A DNA stretch of 64,000 nucleotides, taken from NCBI GenBank assembly GCA_019637855.1, contig JAHBUX010000010.1, positions 39,459 to 103,458 on the forward strand, written 5' to 3'. A model generated the notes under the pieces. The model was not told where the DNA came from. It was given only the letters and a program-made list of their open reading frames with translations, and ran no database searches. The translations under genes and the position numbers were made by a program. Source of the stretch: Bdellovibrionales bacterium. GTDB taxonomy: Bacteria; Bdellovibrionota; Bdellovibrionia; Bdellovibrionales; UBA1609. Of the stretch, positions 36,300 to 43,269 are shown piece by piece; position 1 is the first letter of the stretch, and each line of letters begins with the position of its first letter.

Positions 36300-37493
36300 A
36301 TGGCTGATACCCAACGCTCTACATTAGGTCCACTCCCGTTCACGCCAAAGGCGAAGACAATCAGTTTCGCTCTGATGTTTATCGGAGCTGTTGGATTTGC
36401 GATCTCGCTGATGACGAATGCGGAACGCGCTTGGCACGCCTATCTGGTGGCCTACTTCTATTTCTTCTTGCTCGGTATCGGCGGTTTGTTCTTTGCGGCG
36501 ATTCAGCACGTGTCGAAGGCCGGCTGGAGTGTGAACGTGCGTCGCTTCTGCGAATCGTTCACCGCCTTTTTACCAGTGGCCGCCCTGGGTGCGATCGGCG
36601 TGGCTTTGGCTGGTCACCATTTGTACGAATGGATGGACAAAGCCGAAGTGGCCAAGGATCCTCTGTTGGCTCATAAAGCCGGCTATCTGAACACACCGTT
36701 TTTTATTATCCGTTTGGTCGTGTTCTTCGGTGGCTGGTTGCTGTTCACCAAAAAAATGGTGGGCGGATCGATCATGCAGGACAAGAATGGCGATCCGGCC
36801 ATCACTGTTAAAACTCTGCCTTGGGCGATCGGTTTCCTGCTGTTCTTCGCGATCTCGTTCTCGCTGTTCAGCGTGGATCTGCTGATGAGCTTGATGCCGC
36901 ACTGGTTTAGCACGATCTTTGGAATCTACACTTTCGCCGGACTGTTTCAGTCGACCATGGCGACCATGATTCTTTTGATCCTGTATTGTATGCGTCGCGG
37001 ACTGCTGAATGGCTATGTGGATGAGAATCACATGCACGATTTAGGTAAGTTCATGTTCGCCTTCACCGTATTCTGGGCATACATCGCATACTCGCAATAC
37101 ATGTTGATTTGGTACGCCAACTTGCCGGAAGAGACCATGTTCTACTTGCCGCGCGTGACCGGCCCATGGACTTGGGTGTCCGTGGCTTTGTTGTTGTTTA
37201 AGTTTGTTGTTCCGTTCTTGGCGCTGTTGTCGCGGCGGGCGAAACGCAATCTGAATTTCTTGGCCACTATCGCGATCTTGATTCTGATTATGCAGTACGT
37301 GGATCTGTACTGGCTTGTGTATCCGAACCTGAGCTCTGAGAAGGTGATTTTTGGGCTGCCCGAAATCACGACTTGGTGCGGCTTTGCCGGTGTTTTTATG
37401 TTCACTGTTGGCCGTTTCCTAAGCAAGTACTCGATCGTTCCGCTTAAGGATCCGCGCATTCACGAGTCGCTCCACCATCACGTGGTGTACTAG
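36300..37493 (+). CDS. actF: Alternative complex III NrfD-like membrane subunit ActF
   Basis: 397 aa, paralogous in fold to ActC, with about ten membrane helices beginning near residue 20 (ISFALMFIGAVGFAISLM). Family features are HAYLVAYFYFFLLGIGGLFF, the two conserved Leu/His stretches around ALAGHHLYEWMDKAE, and FWAYIAYSQYMLIWYANLPEETMFY. A clear GAGG precedes the ATG. In ACIII, ActF faces ActC but its quinol site is thought to be inactive. It is the last act gene; an 11-bp hairpin follows. Confidence 0.93.
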   Translation: MADTQRSTLGPLPFTPKAKTISFALMFIGAVGFAISLMTNAERAWHAYLVAYFYFFLLGIGGLFFAAIQHVSKAGWSVNVRRFCESFTAFLPVAALGAIGVALAGHHLYEWMDKAEVAKDPLLAHKAGYLNTPFFIIRLVVFFGGWLLFTKKMVGGSIMQDKNGDPAITVKTLPWAIGFLLFFAISFSLFSVDLLMSLMPHWFSTIFGIYTFAGLFQSTMATMILLILYCMRRGLLNGYVDENHMHDLGKFMFAFTVFWAYIAYSQYMLIWYANLPEETMFYLPRVTGPWTWVSVALLLFKFVVPFLALLSRRAKRNLNFLATIAILILIMQYVDLYWLVYPNLSSEKVIFGLPEITTWCGFAGVFMFTVGRFLSKYSIVPLKDPRIHESLHHHVVY

Positions 37494-37502
37494 CCACCAT
37501 GG

Positions 37503-37535
37503 CAGAGCCGTCACTCTTCAAGTATGACGGCTCTG
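37503..37535 (+). terminator. Perfect 11-bp hairpin after actF
   Basis: CAGAGCCGTCA (37503-37513) pairs with TGACGGCTCTG (37525-37535), 11-nt loop, starting nine bases after the actF stop. Only GTTTG follows, so it may attenuate rather than end transcription into the downstream lipoprotein gene, whose start lies 14 bases on. Confidence 0.5.
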
Positions 37536-37549
37536 GTTTGCGAGGCTCT

Positions 37550-38062
37550 ATGCGTTTCCTTTTTCTATTTCTGTTGAGCACGGCCTTGCTGCTGCAGGGC
37601 TGCGCTGCTGCCTACAAGGGGCCTCAACCCAATTTTGCGTTGGCCGGTGCACAGGCCCAGGCTGAGGCCGATAGGTTCTCTTTTGACGAGAGCAGCCATT
37701 TTTTGAATCGAGGCTTCTGGTTTGCAATGGGGCCAGAGAAAAAAGCCTATACGATCTCCTCACTCACAGCGATGATCGAGACGGTTTCGCCTGAGGCGTT
37801 GAGCACGATCAAACGCGCTCAACGCTGGCGTTGGTTGCAGTATGCGACATACGGAGTGGCTCTTGCGGCGGTTATGGCGGCGGCTTCGAATGACCATGTG
37901 TCGTCACGCGATCAGCTTTACTTCGCCAGCGCCTTCGTGGGCGCTTCTGGTTTTGCTATGGGGTTTGTCTACGACAGCCTGTTGTCGTCCGCGGCCTACG
38001 AATATAACCGTGATTTACGCCGCAAATTTGACCCGATTTTGACCTACAATTGGGCTTTCTGA
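37550..38062 (+). CDS. Lipoprotein downstream of alternative complex III
   Basis: 170 aa of unknown function. Start chosen at ATG 37550 (MRFLFLFLLSTALLLQGC), which follows GAGG and gives a textbook lipobox; a longer frame from 37499 would be translated through the hairpin. One or two hydrophobic helices occur later (AAVMAAASND and FVGASGFAMGF regions). It lies at the end of the act operon, but no homologous ACIII subunit is recognised. An accessory envelope role is only inferred from position. Confidence 0.65.
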   Translation: MRFLFLFLLSTALLLQGCAAAYKGPQPNFALAGAQAQAEADRFSFDESSHFLNRGFWFAMGPEKKAYTISSLTAMIETVSPEALSTIKRAQRWRWLQYATYGVALAAVMAAASNDHVSSRDQLYFASAFVGASGFAMGFVYDSLLSSAAYEYNRDLRRKFDPILTYNWAF

Positions 38063-38108
38063 AGCCCCCATCCGTTACCCGAGATATCCTGACCTCAAAT
38101 GGAACTTA

Positions 38109-38142
38109 TTGACAATACGCGCCTCCATGCTTAAACGTGGAG
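38109..38142 (+). promoter_or_regulatory. thrS promoter and leader dyad
   Basis: A perfect -35 TTGACA (38109-38114) is followed by a weak -10 about 17 bases on and overlaps a 20-bp near-palindrome CTCCATG-CTTAAA-CGTGGAG (38123-38142). The dyad lies about 60 bp before the thrS ATG. It could be an operator or an mRNA structure. Confidence 0.4.
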
Positions 38143-38201
38143 TAATGATTTTCAGACTGGCGCATTCGCAGCTTTTCTCTACCGTGACCGTCTCTTAGCC
38201 T

Positions 38202-40184
38202 ATGTCATCCGTTCGCATTTATTTGCCCGACAATTCAGTCAAGACCTTCGACCATGAGCCCACCGTACTTGAGGTTGCGCAGAGCATCGGTCCGCGTTTG
38301 GCCAAAGACACTCTGGGCGGCCAGCTCGACGGCTCGGCAGAGGTGGTCGATCTGCGTACGGTTTTGAAAGACGGAACCAAGCTTAAGATTATCACGCCCA
38401 AAGATCCCGTATCGCTTGAAGTGGTGCGGCACTCGGCCGCGCATTTAATGGCCCAGGCGGTGCAAGAGCTTTGGCCTGAGGTGAAGGTCACCATTGGTCC
38501 TGTGATTGAAAACGGTTTTTACTACGACTTCGATAGCCCGCGCACCTTTACGCCTGAAGACCTCGAGAAGGTCGACAAGAAGATGAATGAACTTCTGGCG
38601 CGCAACGAAGAGGTCGTGCGCGAAGATTGGCCTTCGGACAAAGCCATTGCCACTTTCGAGAAAATGGGCGAGCGCTTTAAAGCTGAGATCATTCGTGATC
38701 TGAACACCTCGAGCGTTGGTATTTACAAGCAAGGTGACAAGTGGTTCGATCTTTGCCGTGGACCTCACGTGCAGCGTATGGGGCAGATCAAAGCGGTCAA
38801 GACGATGAGCTTGGCCGGTGCCTATTGGCGCGGGGATGAGAAGAATGCGCAATTGCAGCGCATTTACGCTACCGCTTTCAACGATAAAAAAGATCTCGAA
38901 GAGTACTTGCAGAATCTGGAAGAAGCGAAGAAACGCGATCACCGTAAACTGGGTAAAGAGCTTGGATTGTTTTACTTCAATCCGCTGGCGCCGGGTTCGC
39001 CGTTCTTCGCGCCTAAAGGGGCTGTGATCTACAATGAGCTCCTGGACCTGATGCGCGATAAATATCGCAAGTACGGCTACCAAGAGGTGATCACGCCGCA
39101 GGTTTACGACGTCGAGCTCTTTCATACTTCGGGTCACTACGAGAACTATCGCGAGAACATGTACTTCAGCCGCATCGAAGAGCGCGACTTTTCGCTCAAG
39201 CCGATGAACTGCCCCGGCCATTGCGTGCTGTACGGCGCTGAACGCAAATCCTATCGCGATCTACCCTGGCGCATTGCTGACTTCGGTCGCTTGCATCGCT
39301 ATGAGCGCAGCGGTGTGATGCATGGGCTGACTCGTGTGCGTACGTTCTGCCAGGATGATGCTCATATCTTCTGCCGCATGGATCAGCTGCAGACGGAGAT
39401 CGCTTCTTTCATGACCATGCTTAACGAGGTCTATCACACGCTTGGCATGAGCCAGTATCACATCTACTTGTCCACTCGCCCCGAAAAGCGCATGGGTTCG
39501 GATGCGTACTGGGATCGTGCTGAAGGCGCACTCAGTGAAGCCTTGGATTCTTTGGGGTTGGCCTACACGGTGAACCCTGGCGACGGCGCTTTTTACGGAC
39601 CTAAGCTCGATATTATGTTTGTCGATGCGATGAAGCGCCCCTGGCAGCTTGGCACCTTGCAGGTCGATCCCAACTTGCCCGACGCTTTCAAACTTGAGTA
39701 TGTGGGTGAGGACAATAAAGAGCATCGGCCGATCATGCTCCACCGCGCGATCTTAGGATCGCTCGAGCGCTTCATCGGCGTTTATTTGGAACATACTGCC
39801 GGTCACTTGCCGGTGTGGATGAGCCCTCTGCAAGTCGCTTTCTTGACAGTGACCGATCGTCAGCTGGGTTATGCCCGTAAGCTTGAGAAAGAGTTGAAGA
39901 CCAAAGGCGTGCGCGCTTGGGTCGACGAGCGGGGAGAGAAGCTGGGTTACAAAATTCGCGAAGCTCAGCTGCAGAAGGTTCCTTATATGATCATTCTGGG
40001 CGACAAAGAGGTCGAGAGCGACACGGTTTCTGTTCGACTAAAGAACGGAACCGAGCTCAAGGGCATTCCGTTCGCCGAATTCAGTGCGAAACTAGAGCAA
40101 GAGATTAAAGAGCGTCGGCTTGAGTCCATACTCCAGCCTGCGCCGGTTAAACCAAACCAGGAGGCTAACAATTCGTCCATTTAA
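38202..40184 (+). CDS. thrS: Threonyl-tRNA synthetase
   Basis: 660 aa class II synthetase charging tRNA-Thr. Order: N-terminal TGS domain (VRIYLPDNSVKTFDHEP), editing domain with the HSAAHLMAQAVQ and DLCRGPHV zinc motifs, catalytic core with NCPGHC and the Cys/His/His zinc site, RYERSGVMHGLTRVRTFCQDDAH, and an anticodon-binding C-terminal domain (VRAWVDERGEKLGYKIREAQ). All motifs look intact and length is normal. It overlaps infC by 14 bp, the conserved thrS-infC-rpmI-rplT order. Confidence 0.97.
   Translation: MSSVRIYLPDNSVKTFDHEPTVLEVAQSIGPRLAKDTLGGQLDGSAEVVDLRTVLKDGTKLKIITPKDPVSLEVVRHSAAHLMAQAVQELWPEVKVTIGPVIENGFYYDFDSPRTFTPEDLEKVDKKMNELLARNEEVVREDWPSDKAIATFEKMGERFKAEIIRDLNTSSVGIYKQGDKWFDLCRGPHVQRMGQIKAVKTMSLAGAYWRGDEKNAQLQRIYATAFNDKKDLEEYLQNLEEAKKRDHRKLGKELGLFYFNPLAPGSPFFAPKGAVIYNELLDLMRDKYRKYGYQEVITPQVYDVELFHTSGHYENYRENMYFSRIEERDFSLKPMNCPGHCVLYGAERKSYRDLPWRIADFGRLHRYERSGVMHGLTRVRTFCQDDAHIFCRMDQLQTEIASFMTMLNEVYHTLGMSQYHIYLSTRPEKRMGSDAYWDRAEGALSEALDSLGLAYTVNPGDGAFYGPKLDIMFVDAMKRPWQLGTLQVDPNLPDAFKLEYVGEDNKEHRPIMLHRAILGSLERFIGVYLEHTAGHLPVWMSPLQVAFLTVTDRQLGYARKLEKELKTKGVRAWVDERGEKLGYKIREAQLQKVPYMIILGDKEVESDTVSVRLKNGTELKGIPFAEFSAKLEQEIKERRLESILQPAPVKPNQEANNSSI
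40163..40173 (+). promoter_or_regulatory. Strong SD with AUU start codon for infC
   Basis: AGGAGG is followed after six bases by ATT (40171-40173), in frame with IF3. The AUU initiator is a known autoregulation device: IF3 discriminates against its own non-standard start codon. Confidence 0.85.
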
Positions 40185-40836
40185 AGGTCCGCCCGCGGGT
40201 GGAGGCAGAAGTTTCGGCGGAGACAAGTTCCGCAAAGGCAAACGCGATGACGGCGGCTTACGCGTCAACGGCGAAATCTATGCTCCACAGGTGCGCTTGA
40301 TCGACGAAAACGGCCAGATGGTCGGTGTGATGTCTTCTCGGGAAGCCCTGCAGATTGCTGAAAGTCGCAGTCTTGATTTGATCGAGATCGCACCGACGGC
40401 AACTCCCCCCACTTGCAAAATCATGGATTACGGCAAGTGGAAGTATGAGAACAAGAAGAAGGAAAAAGAAGCCAAGAAAAAGCAAACTGTGATCACCGTT
40501 AAAGAGATCCAAGTGCGTCCACGCACAGACGATCACGATATCGATGTGAAGGTTCGCCACGCCCGCCGCTTCTTGCTCGACGGCGACAAAGTGAAAGTGA
40601 ATTTGCGTTTTATGGGTCGTGAGCTGGCGCACCAAGAGTTCGGCATGGCCACTCTTCGTCGCGTAGAGAAAATGCTCTCAGATATTTCGATAACCGAATC
40701 GGCGCCCAAACTCGAAGGCAAACAGGCTTTCTTGCTACTGGCTCCAGACCCGGTCAAAGTGAAGGAATTCCTGAAAACCCAACCTAAGCCGGACGCGCCC
40801 CTAGAGCCGCTCGTCGACGAACCGGACGAGGAATAG
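40171..40836 (+). CDS. infC: Translation initiation factor IF-3, AUU start
   Basis: 221 aa. An N-terminal RPFKGPPAGGG basic extension leads to the IF3 N-domain (VRLIDENGQMVGVMSSREAL), the lysine-rich linker (KKKEKEAKKKQ) and the C-domain (KEIQVRPRTDDHDIDVK, HQEFGMATLRRV). The ATT at 40171 after AGGAGG is the start; longer frames in thrS are artefacts. IF3 controls start-site fidelity and ribosome recycling, and limits its own synthesis through the AUU codon. The expected next gene rpmI is displaced by some 800 bp. Confidence 0.96.
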   Translation: MRPFKGPPAGGGRSFGGDKFRKGKRDDGGLRVNGEIYAPQVRLIDENGQMVGVMSSREALQIAESRSLDLIEIAPTATPPTCKIMDYGKWKYENKKKEKEAKKKQTVITVKEIQVRPRTDDHDIDVKVRHARRFLLDGDKVKVNLRFMGRELAHQEFGMATLRRVEKMLSDISITESAPKLEGKQAFLLLAPDPVKVKEFLKTQPKPDAPLEPLVDEPDEE

Positions 40837-40843
40837 AAAAGGC

Positions 40844-40910
40844 ACCAGCTTCCTTTCTGGCATGCAGTGCGCCCCGAAGTGGCGCACTGCATGCCAGAAA
40901 GGAAGCTGGT
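40844..40910. repeat. Palindrome A: perfect 30-bp inverted repeat
   Basis: ACCAGCTTCCTTTCTGGC... (40844-40873) and its exact reverse complement (40881-40910) flank a 7-nt loop. It lies between the infC stop (40836) and the stop of the convergent gene (40913). It shares GTACCAGCTTCCTTTC, including one flanking base, with palindrome B. It may end transcription from both sides, although U-tracts are poor. Confidence 0.85.
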
Positions 40911-40912
40911 AC

Positions 40913-41338
40913 TTAAGGATCCGGGAAGCACACCATATTGAGTTTTGACTCGGGCCCTGTTGCTGGGTCGATGTCGTTCTCGTAGCCGATTTGAATAAAG
41001 CCCTTTACGCCTTGGCGAACTTCCGGGCTGATCGATATCCAGTACACGCGCGTCGGTTTTTTGCTCACATCGCTTAAACCAAACAGAGCCAAGCCTAAAT
41101 CGGCGCAGTTGTCCTTGGGCGTGCCGACGCGAATCCAGCCTTTGTATTTCTCGGAGATCGGATTGTATTTGATGCGCTTCAGGCGACAGGATGACTCTTT
41201 AAAACTGGCTACGGTCTTAGGCAGGCTCAACTCCAGGTCGAGTGGAGCGGTGTTGGTGTAAAGTCGATTGAAGCAGGCCACGCGCGCCTCGCTGACCGCA
41301 CTGGCCAGGCCCAAAACTGTAAAAAGCGCCCACTTCAT
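40913..41338 (-). CDS. Small secreted protein inserted between infC and rpmI
   Basis: 141 aa, signal peptide MKWALFTVLGLASAVSEA, then a compact domain with four Cys (for example VACFNRLY, NCADLG) and no recognised family. The start at 41338 has GGGGGG five bases upstream; the longer frame to 41551 would read through palindrome B and is rejected. It is antisense to the surrounding translation operon. With palindromes directly beyond both ends it behaves like an inserted cassette. Function unknown. Confidence 0.65.
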   Translation of the reverse strand: MKWALFTVLGLASAVSEARVACFNRLYTNTAPLDLELSLPKTVASFKESSCRLKRIKYNPISEKYKGWIRVGTPKDNCADLGLALFGLSDVSKKPTRVYWISISPEVRQGVKGFIQIGYENDIDPATGPESKLNMVCFPDP

Positions 41339-41353
41339 AAAAGCCCCCCACGA

Positions 41354-41412
41354 TGTCCGAAGGTACCAGCTTCCTTTCCGCCAGGCGGAAAGGAAGCTGG
41401 TACCTTCGGACA
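41354..41412. repeat. Palindrome B: perfect 29-bp inverted repeat with one central base
   Basis: TGTCCGAAGGTACCAGC... (41354-41382) followed by A and the exact reverse complement (41384-41412). It lies 15 bp upstream of the inserted secreted-protein gene, so on that transcript it is part of the leader or promoter. The inner arm shares GTACCAGCTTCCTTTC with palindrome A. Confidence 0.85.
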
Positions 41413-41589
41413 GATTCAACGTTTGCGGGGGCCGGGAGTCAACCTCCGTGCGCTTTGTGCCGCGCTCACTCGGATTGGTTGACGCGAGCGGTAATTTCTT
41501 CTCAGTGGGCTCTAAATCCAGAGATTCCTTGCCACTTCCAAAGGGCTTCAAGTATTCCTTTCAGCACTAACTTCGTTAGGCTTCCAAGC

Positions 41590-41608
41590 ATCGCCCGATT
41601 CGGGTGAT
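41590..41608 (+). promoter_or_regulatory. Leader hairpin of rpmI-rplT
   Basis: ATCGCCCG-ATT-CGGGTGAT (8 bp with one G-U) 28 bp before the rpmI start and 14 bp before its SD (AAGGAG). Ribosomal protein L20 regulates this operon through leader RNA in several bacteria; a similar role here is inferred. The rest of 41413-41589 contains no gene that I can support. Confidence 0.4.
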
Positions 41609-41636
41609 CGCCTACGCTGGTTAAGGAGCAAAACTC

Positions 41637-41828
41637 ATGAAGCAAAAGACCCACTCCGGGGCCAAAAAACGCTTTCGCGTTAAAGGCGGCGGTAAGATTA
41701 AGCGCGGTCAATCGCGCATGCGCCACCTTCTGTCCAACAAGTCTTCGAAACGTAAACGTCACCTGGGCGGCGAAGCCTATGTGCATTCTGCCAACGAATA
41801 TCAAATCATTCGTTGCCTGTTGCCCTAA
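41637..41828 (+). CDS. rpmI: 50S ribosomal protein L35
   Basis: 63 aa, normal length and highly basic: MKQKTHSGAKKRFRVKGGGK, RHLLSNKSSKRKRHLGG and VHSANEY. It belongs to the large ribosomal subunit. AAGGAG lies nine bases before the ATG. Separated from rplT by 13 bp containing the next SD. Confidence 0.97.
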   Translation: MKQKTHSGAKKRFRVKGGGKIKRGQSRMRHLLSNKSSKRKRHLGGEAYVHSANEYQIIRCLLP

Positions 41829-41841
41829 GGAGGAATGAGCC

Positions 41842-42198
41842 ATGCGTGTAAAAGGTGGAGTCGTTACTCGTCGTCGTCACAAAAAACTGCTTAAGCGCGC
41901 CAGCGGATTTTACGCTGCCAACTCGCGCTCGTTTACCCATGCTCGCGAGAAAGTAGACCGCGCACAGGCCTACGAATACCGCGATCGTCGCACCAAAAAA
42001 CGTGAAATTCGCGCGCTGTGGATCCAGCGGATCAACGCCGCCGCTCGCTTGAATGGCACCAGCTATTCGCGCTTGATGAGTGCCTTGAAGAAAGCCGGAA
42101 TCGAGCTCGACCGCAAAGTCTTGTCGAATATGGCGATCGTCGATGCCTCGGGTTTCTCTTCTCTGGTGAAACAGGTTCTGCCGCAAGCTTCGGCCTAA
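41842..42198 (+). CDS. rplT: 50S ribosomal protein L20
   Basis: 118 aa, normal length: MRVKGGVVTRRRHKKLLKRASGFY, ARSFTHAREKVDRA-like and YRDRRTKKREIRALWIQRINAA blocks match L20. It binds 23S rRNA early in assembly and is the usual autoregulator of the rpmI-rplT unit. AAGGAGGA precedes the start. It is followed after 18 bp by fni of the mevalonate operon, which may be read from the same promoter. Confidence 0.97.
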   Translation: MRVKGGVVTRRRHKKLLKRASGFYAANSRSFTHAREKVDRAQAYEYRDRRTKKREIRALWIQRINAAARLNGTSYSRLMSALKKAGIELDRKVLSNMAIVDASGFSSLVKQVLPQASA

Positions 42199-42216
42199 CC
42201 TAAAGGCAAGTGTCCA

Positions 42217-43269
42217 ATGGCCTCAACCATGGATCATGAGCCGAATGTGCAGTTCGAAGGCCGCAAGGCTGATCACATTCGGCTCTCTCTTTCTGACAAG
42301 AACCAGGCTGTGGGTGAATCCGGCCTGGAGCAGATCCAGCTTATCCATGAGGCCCTACCGGATTTAGATTTCAAAGACATTCGTTTAGATGCGCGCGTGT
42401 TGGGTCGCAACCTCAGCACGCCGTTTTTTATTAGCTCTATGACCGCCGGTCATTCGGAGTCGCAGAGTTTAAACTTAACTCTCGCTCGGGCCAGTGAAGC
42501 CAGAGGTTGGTGCATGGGCGTCGGTTCGCAGCGCAAAGAGCTGGGTGACGCGGAGGCGGCGCGCGAATGGCGTGAGATCCGCAAGGTCGTGCCCAAGGCT
42601 ATTTTGTACGGCAACATTGGATTGGCGCAGCTGATTCGCAGCAAAACCTCGGACATTGAAAAGCTCGTCGACAGTCTCAAGGCTTCCGCCATGTTTGTGC
42701 ACTTGAATGCGTTGCAAGAGTGCCTGCAGCCGGAGGGCACGCCCAACTTCAAAGGCGGGTTGAAGGCGATCGAGCGTTTGTGCAAGCAGCTCTCAGTTCC
42801 GGTCATTGTGAAAGAGACCGGTTGTGGTTTTTCTAAGGCCACCCTGAAGCGCTTGCGTGGCACTGGAGTGAAAGCTCTGGACGTGAGCGGTCTCGGCGGT
42901 ACTCACTGGGGGCGCATCGAAGGCGCGCGCGCAGGGGATGAGCGCCATGCGGCTGCTGCCACCCTAGCCAATTGGGGAATCTCCACCGTGGACTCGGTGC
43001 TCGGGGCCATCGGTATTAAGCACGATTACGAAGTTTGGGCCTCTGGCGGCGTGCGTTCTGGACTGGATGCCGCTAAGCTTTTGGCGATGGGAGCAAATGC
43101 AATCGGCTTTGCTAAGCCGATTTTAGCGGCGGCGCTGAAGGGCGAAGACGAATTGCTCCGTCAGATGGCGACTTTTGAGTTTGAATTGAAGACGGTTTTG
43201 TTCTGCACGGGCTGTAAAACTCCGGCAGAATTGCACAGTAAGAAGGTGTGGAAGTGGCGAGCAAAATAG
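42217..43269 (+). CDS. fni: Isopentenyl-diphosphate delta-isomerase, type 2 (FMN-dependent)
   Basis: 350 aa TIM-barrel enzyme interconverting isopentenyl and dimethylallyl diphosphates. Family blocks: EGRKADHIRLSLS, FFISSMTAGH, SQRKEL, LYGNIGLAQL, HLNALQECLQPEGTPNF (substrate/Mg site), VIVKETGCGFS and the FMN-phosphate loop LDVSGLGGTHWG, plus ASGGVRSGLDAAKLLAMGANAIG. Type 2 isomerases commonly accompany the mevalonate pathway. It overlaps the next gene by 16 bp. Confidence 0.95.
   Translation: MASTMDHEPNVQFEGRKADHIRLSLSDKNQAVGESGLEQIQLIHEALPDLDFKDIRLDARVLGRNLSTPFFISSMTAGHSESQSLNLTLARASEARGWCMGVGSQRKELGDAEAAREWREIRKVVPKAILYGNIGLAQLIRSKTSDIEKLVDSLKASAMFVHLNALQECLQPEGTPNFKGGLKAIERLCKQLSVPVIVKETGCGFSKATLKRLRGTGVKALDVSGLGGTHWGRIEGARAGDERHAAAATLANWGISTVDSVLGAIGIKHDYEVWASGGVRSGLDAAKLLAMGANAIGFAKPILAAALKGEDELLRQMATFEFELKTVLFCTGCKTPAELHSKKVWKWRAK

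Noticed and set aside
37499..37549. Upstream start for the act-operon lipoprotein
   Set aside because: It lies inside an 11-bp hairpin and lacks an SD; the downstream Met gives a canonical lipoprotein signal.
40913..41551. Longer 212-aa version of the gene between the palindromes
   Set aside because: The N-terminal extension is translated palindrome and buries a normal signal peptide that has its own SD.
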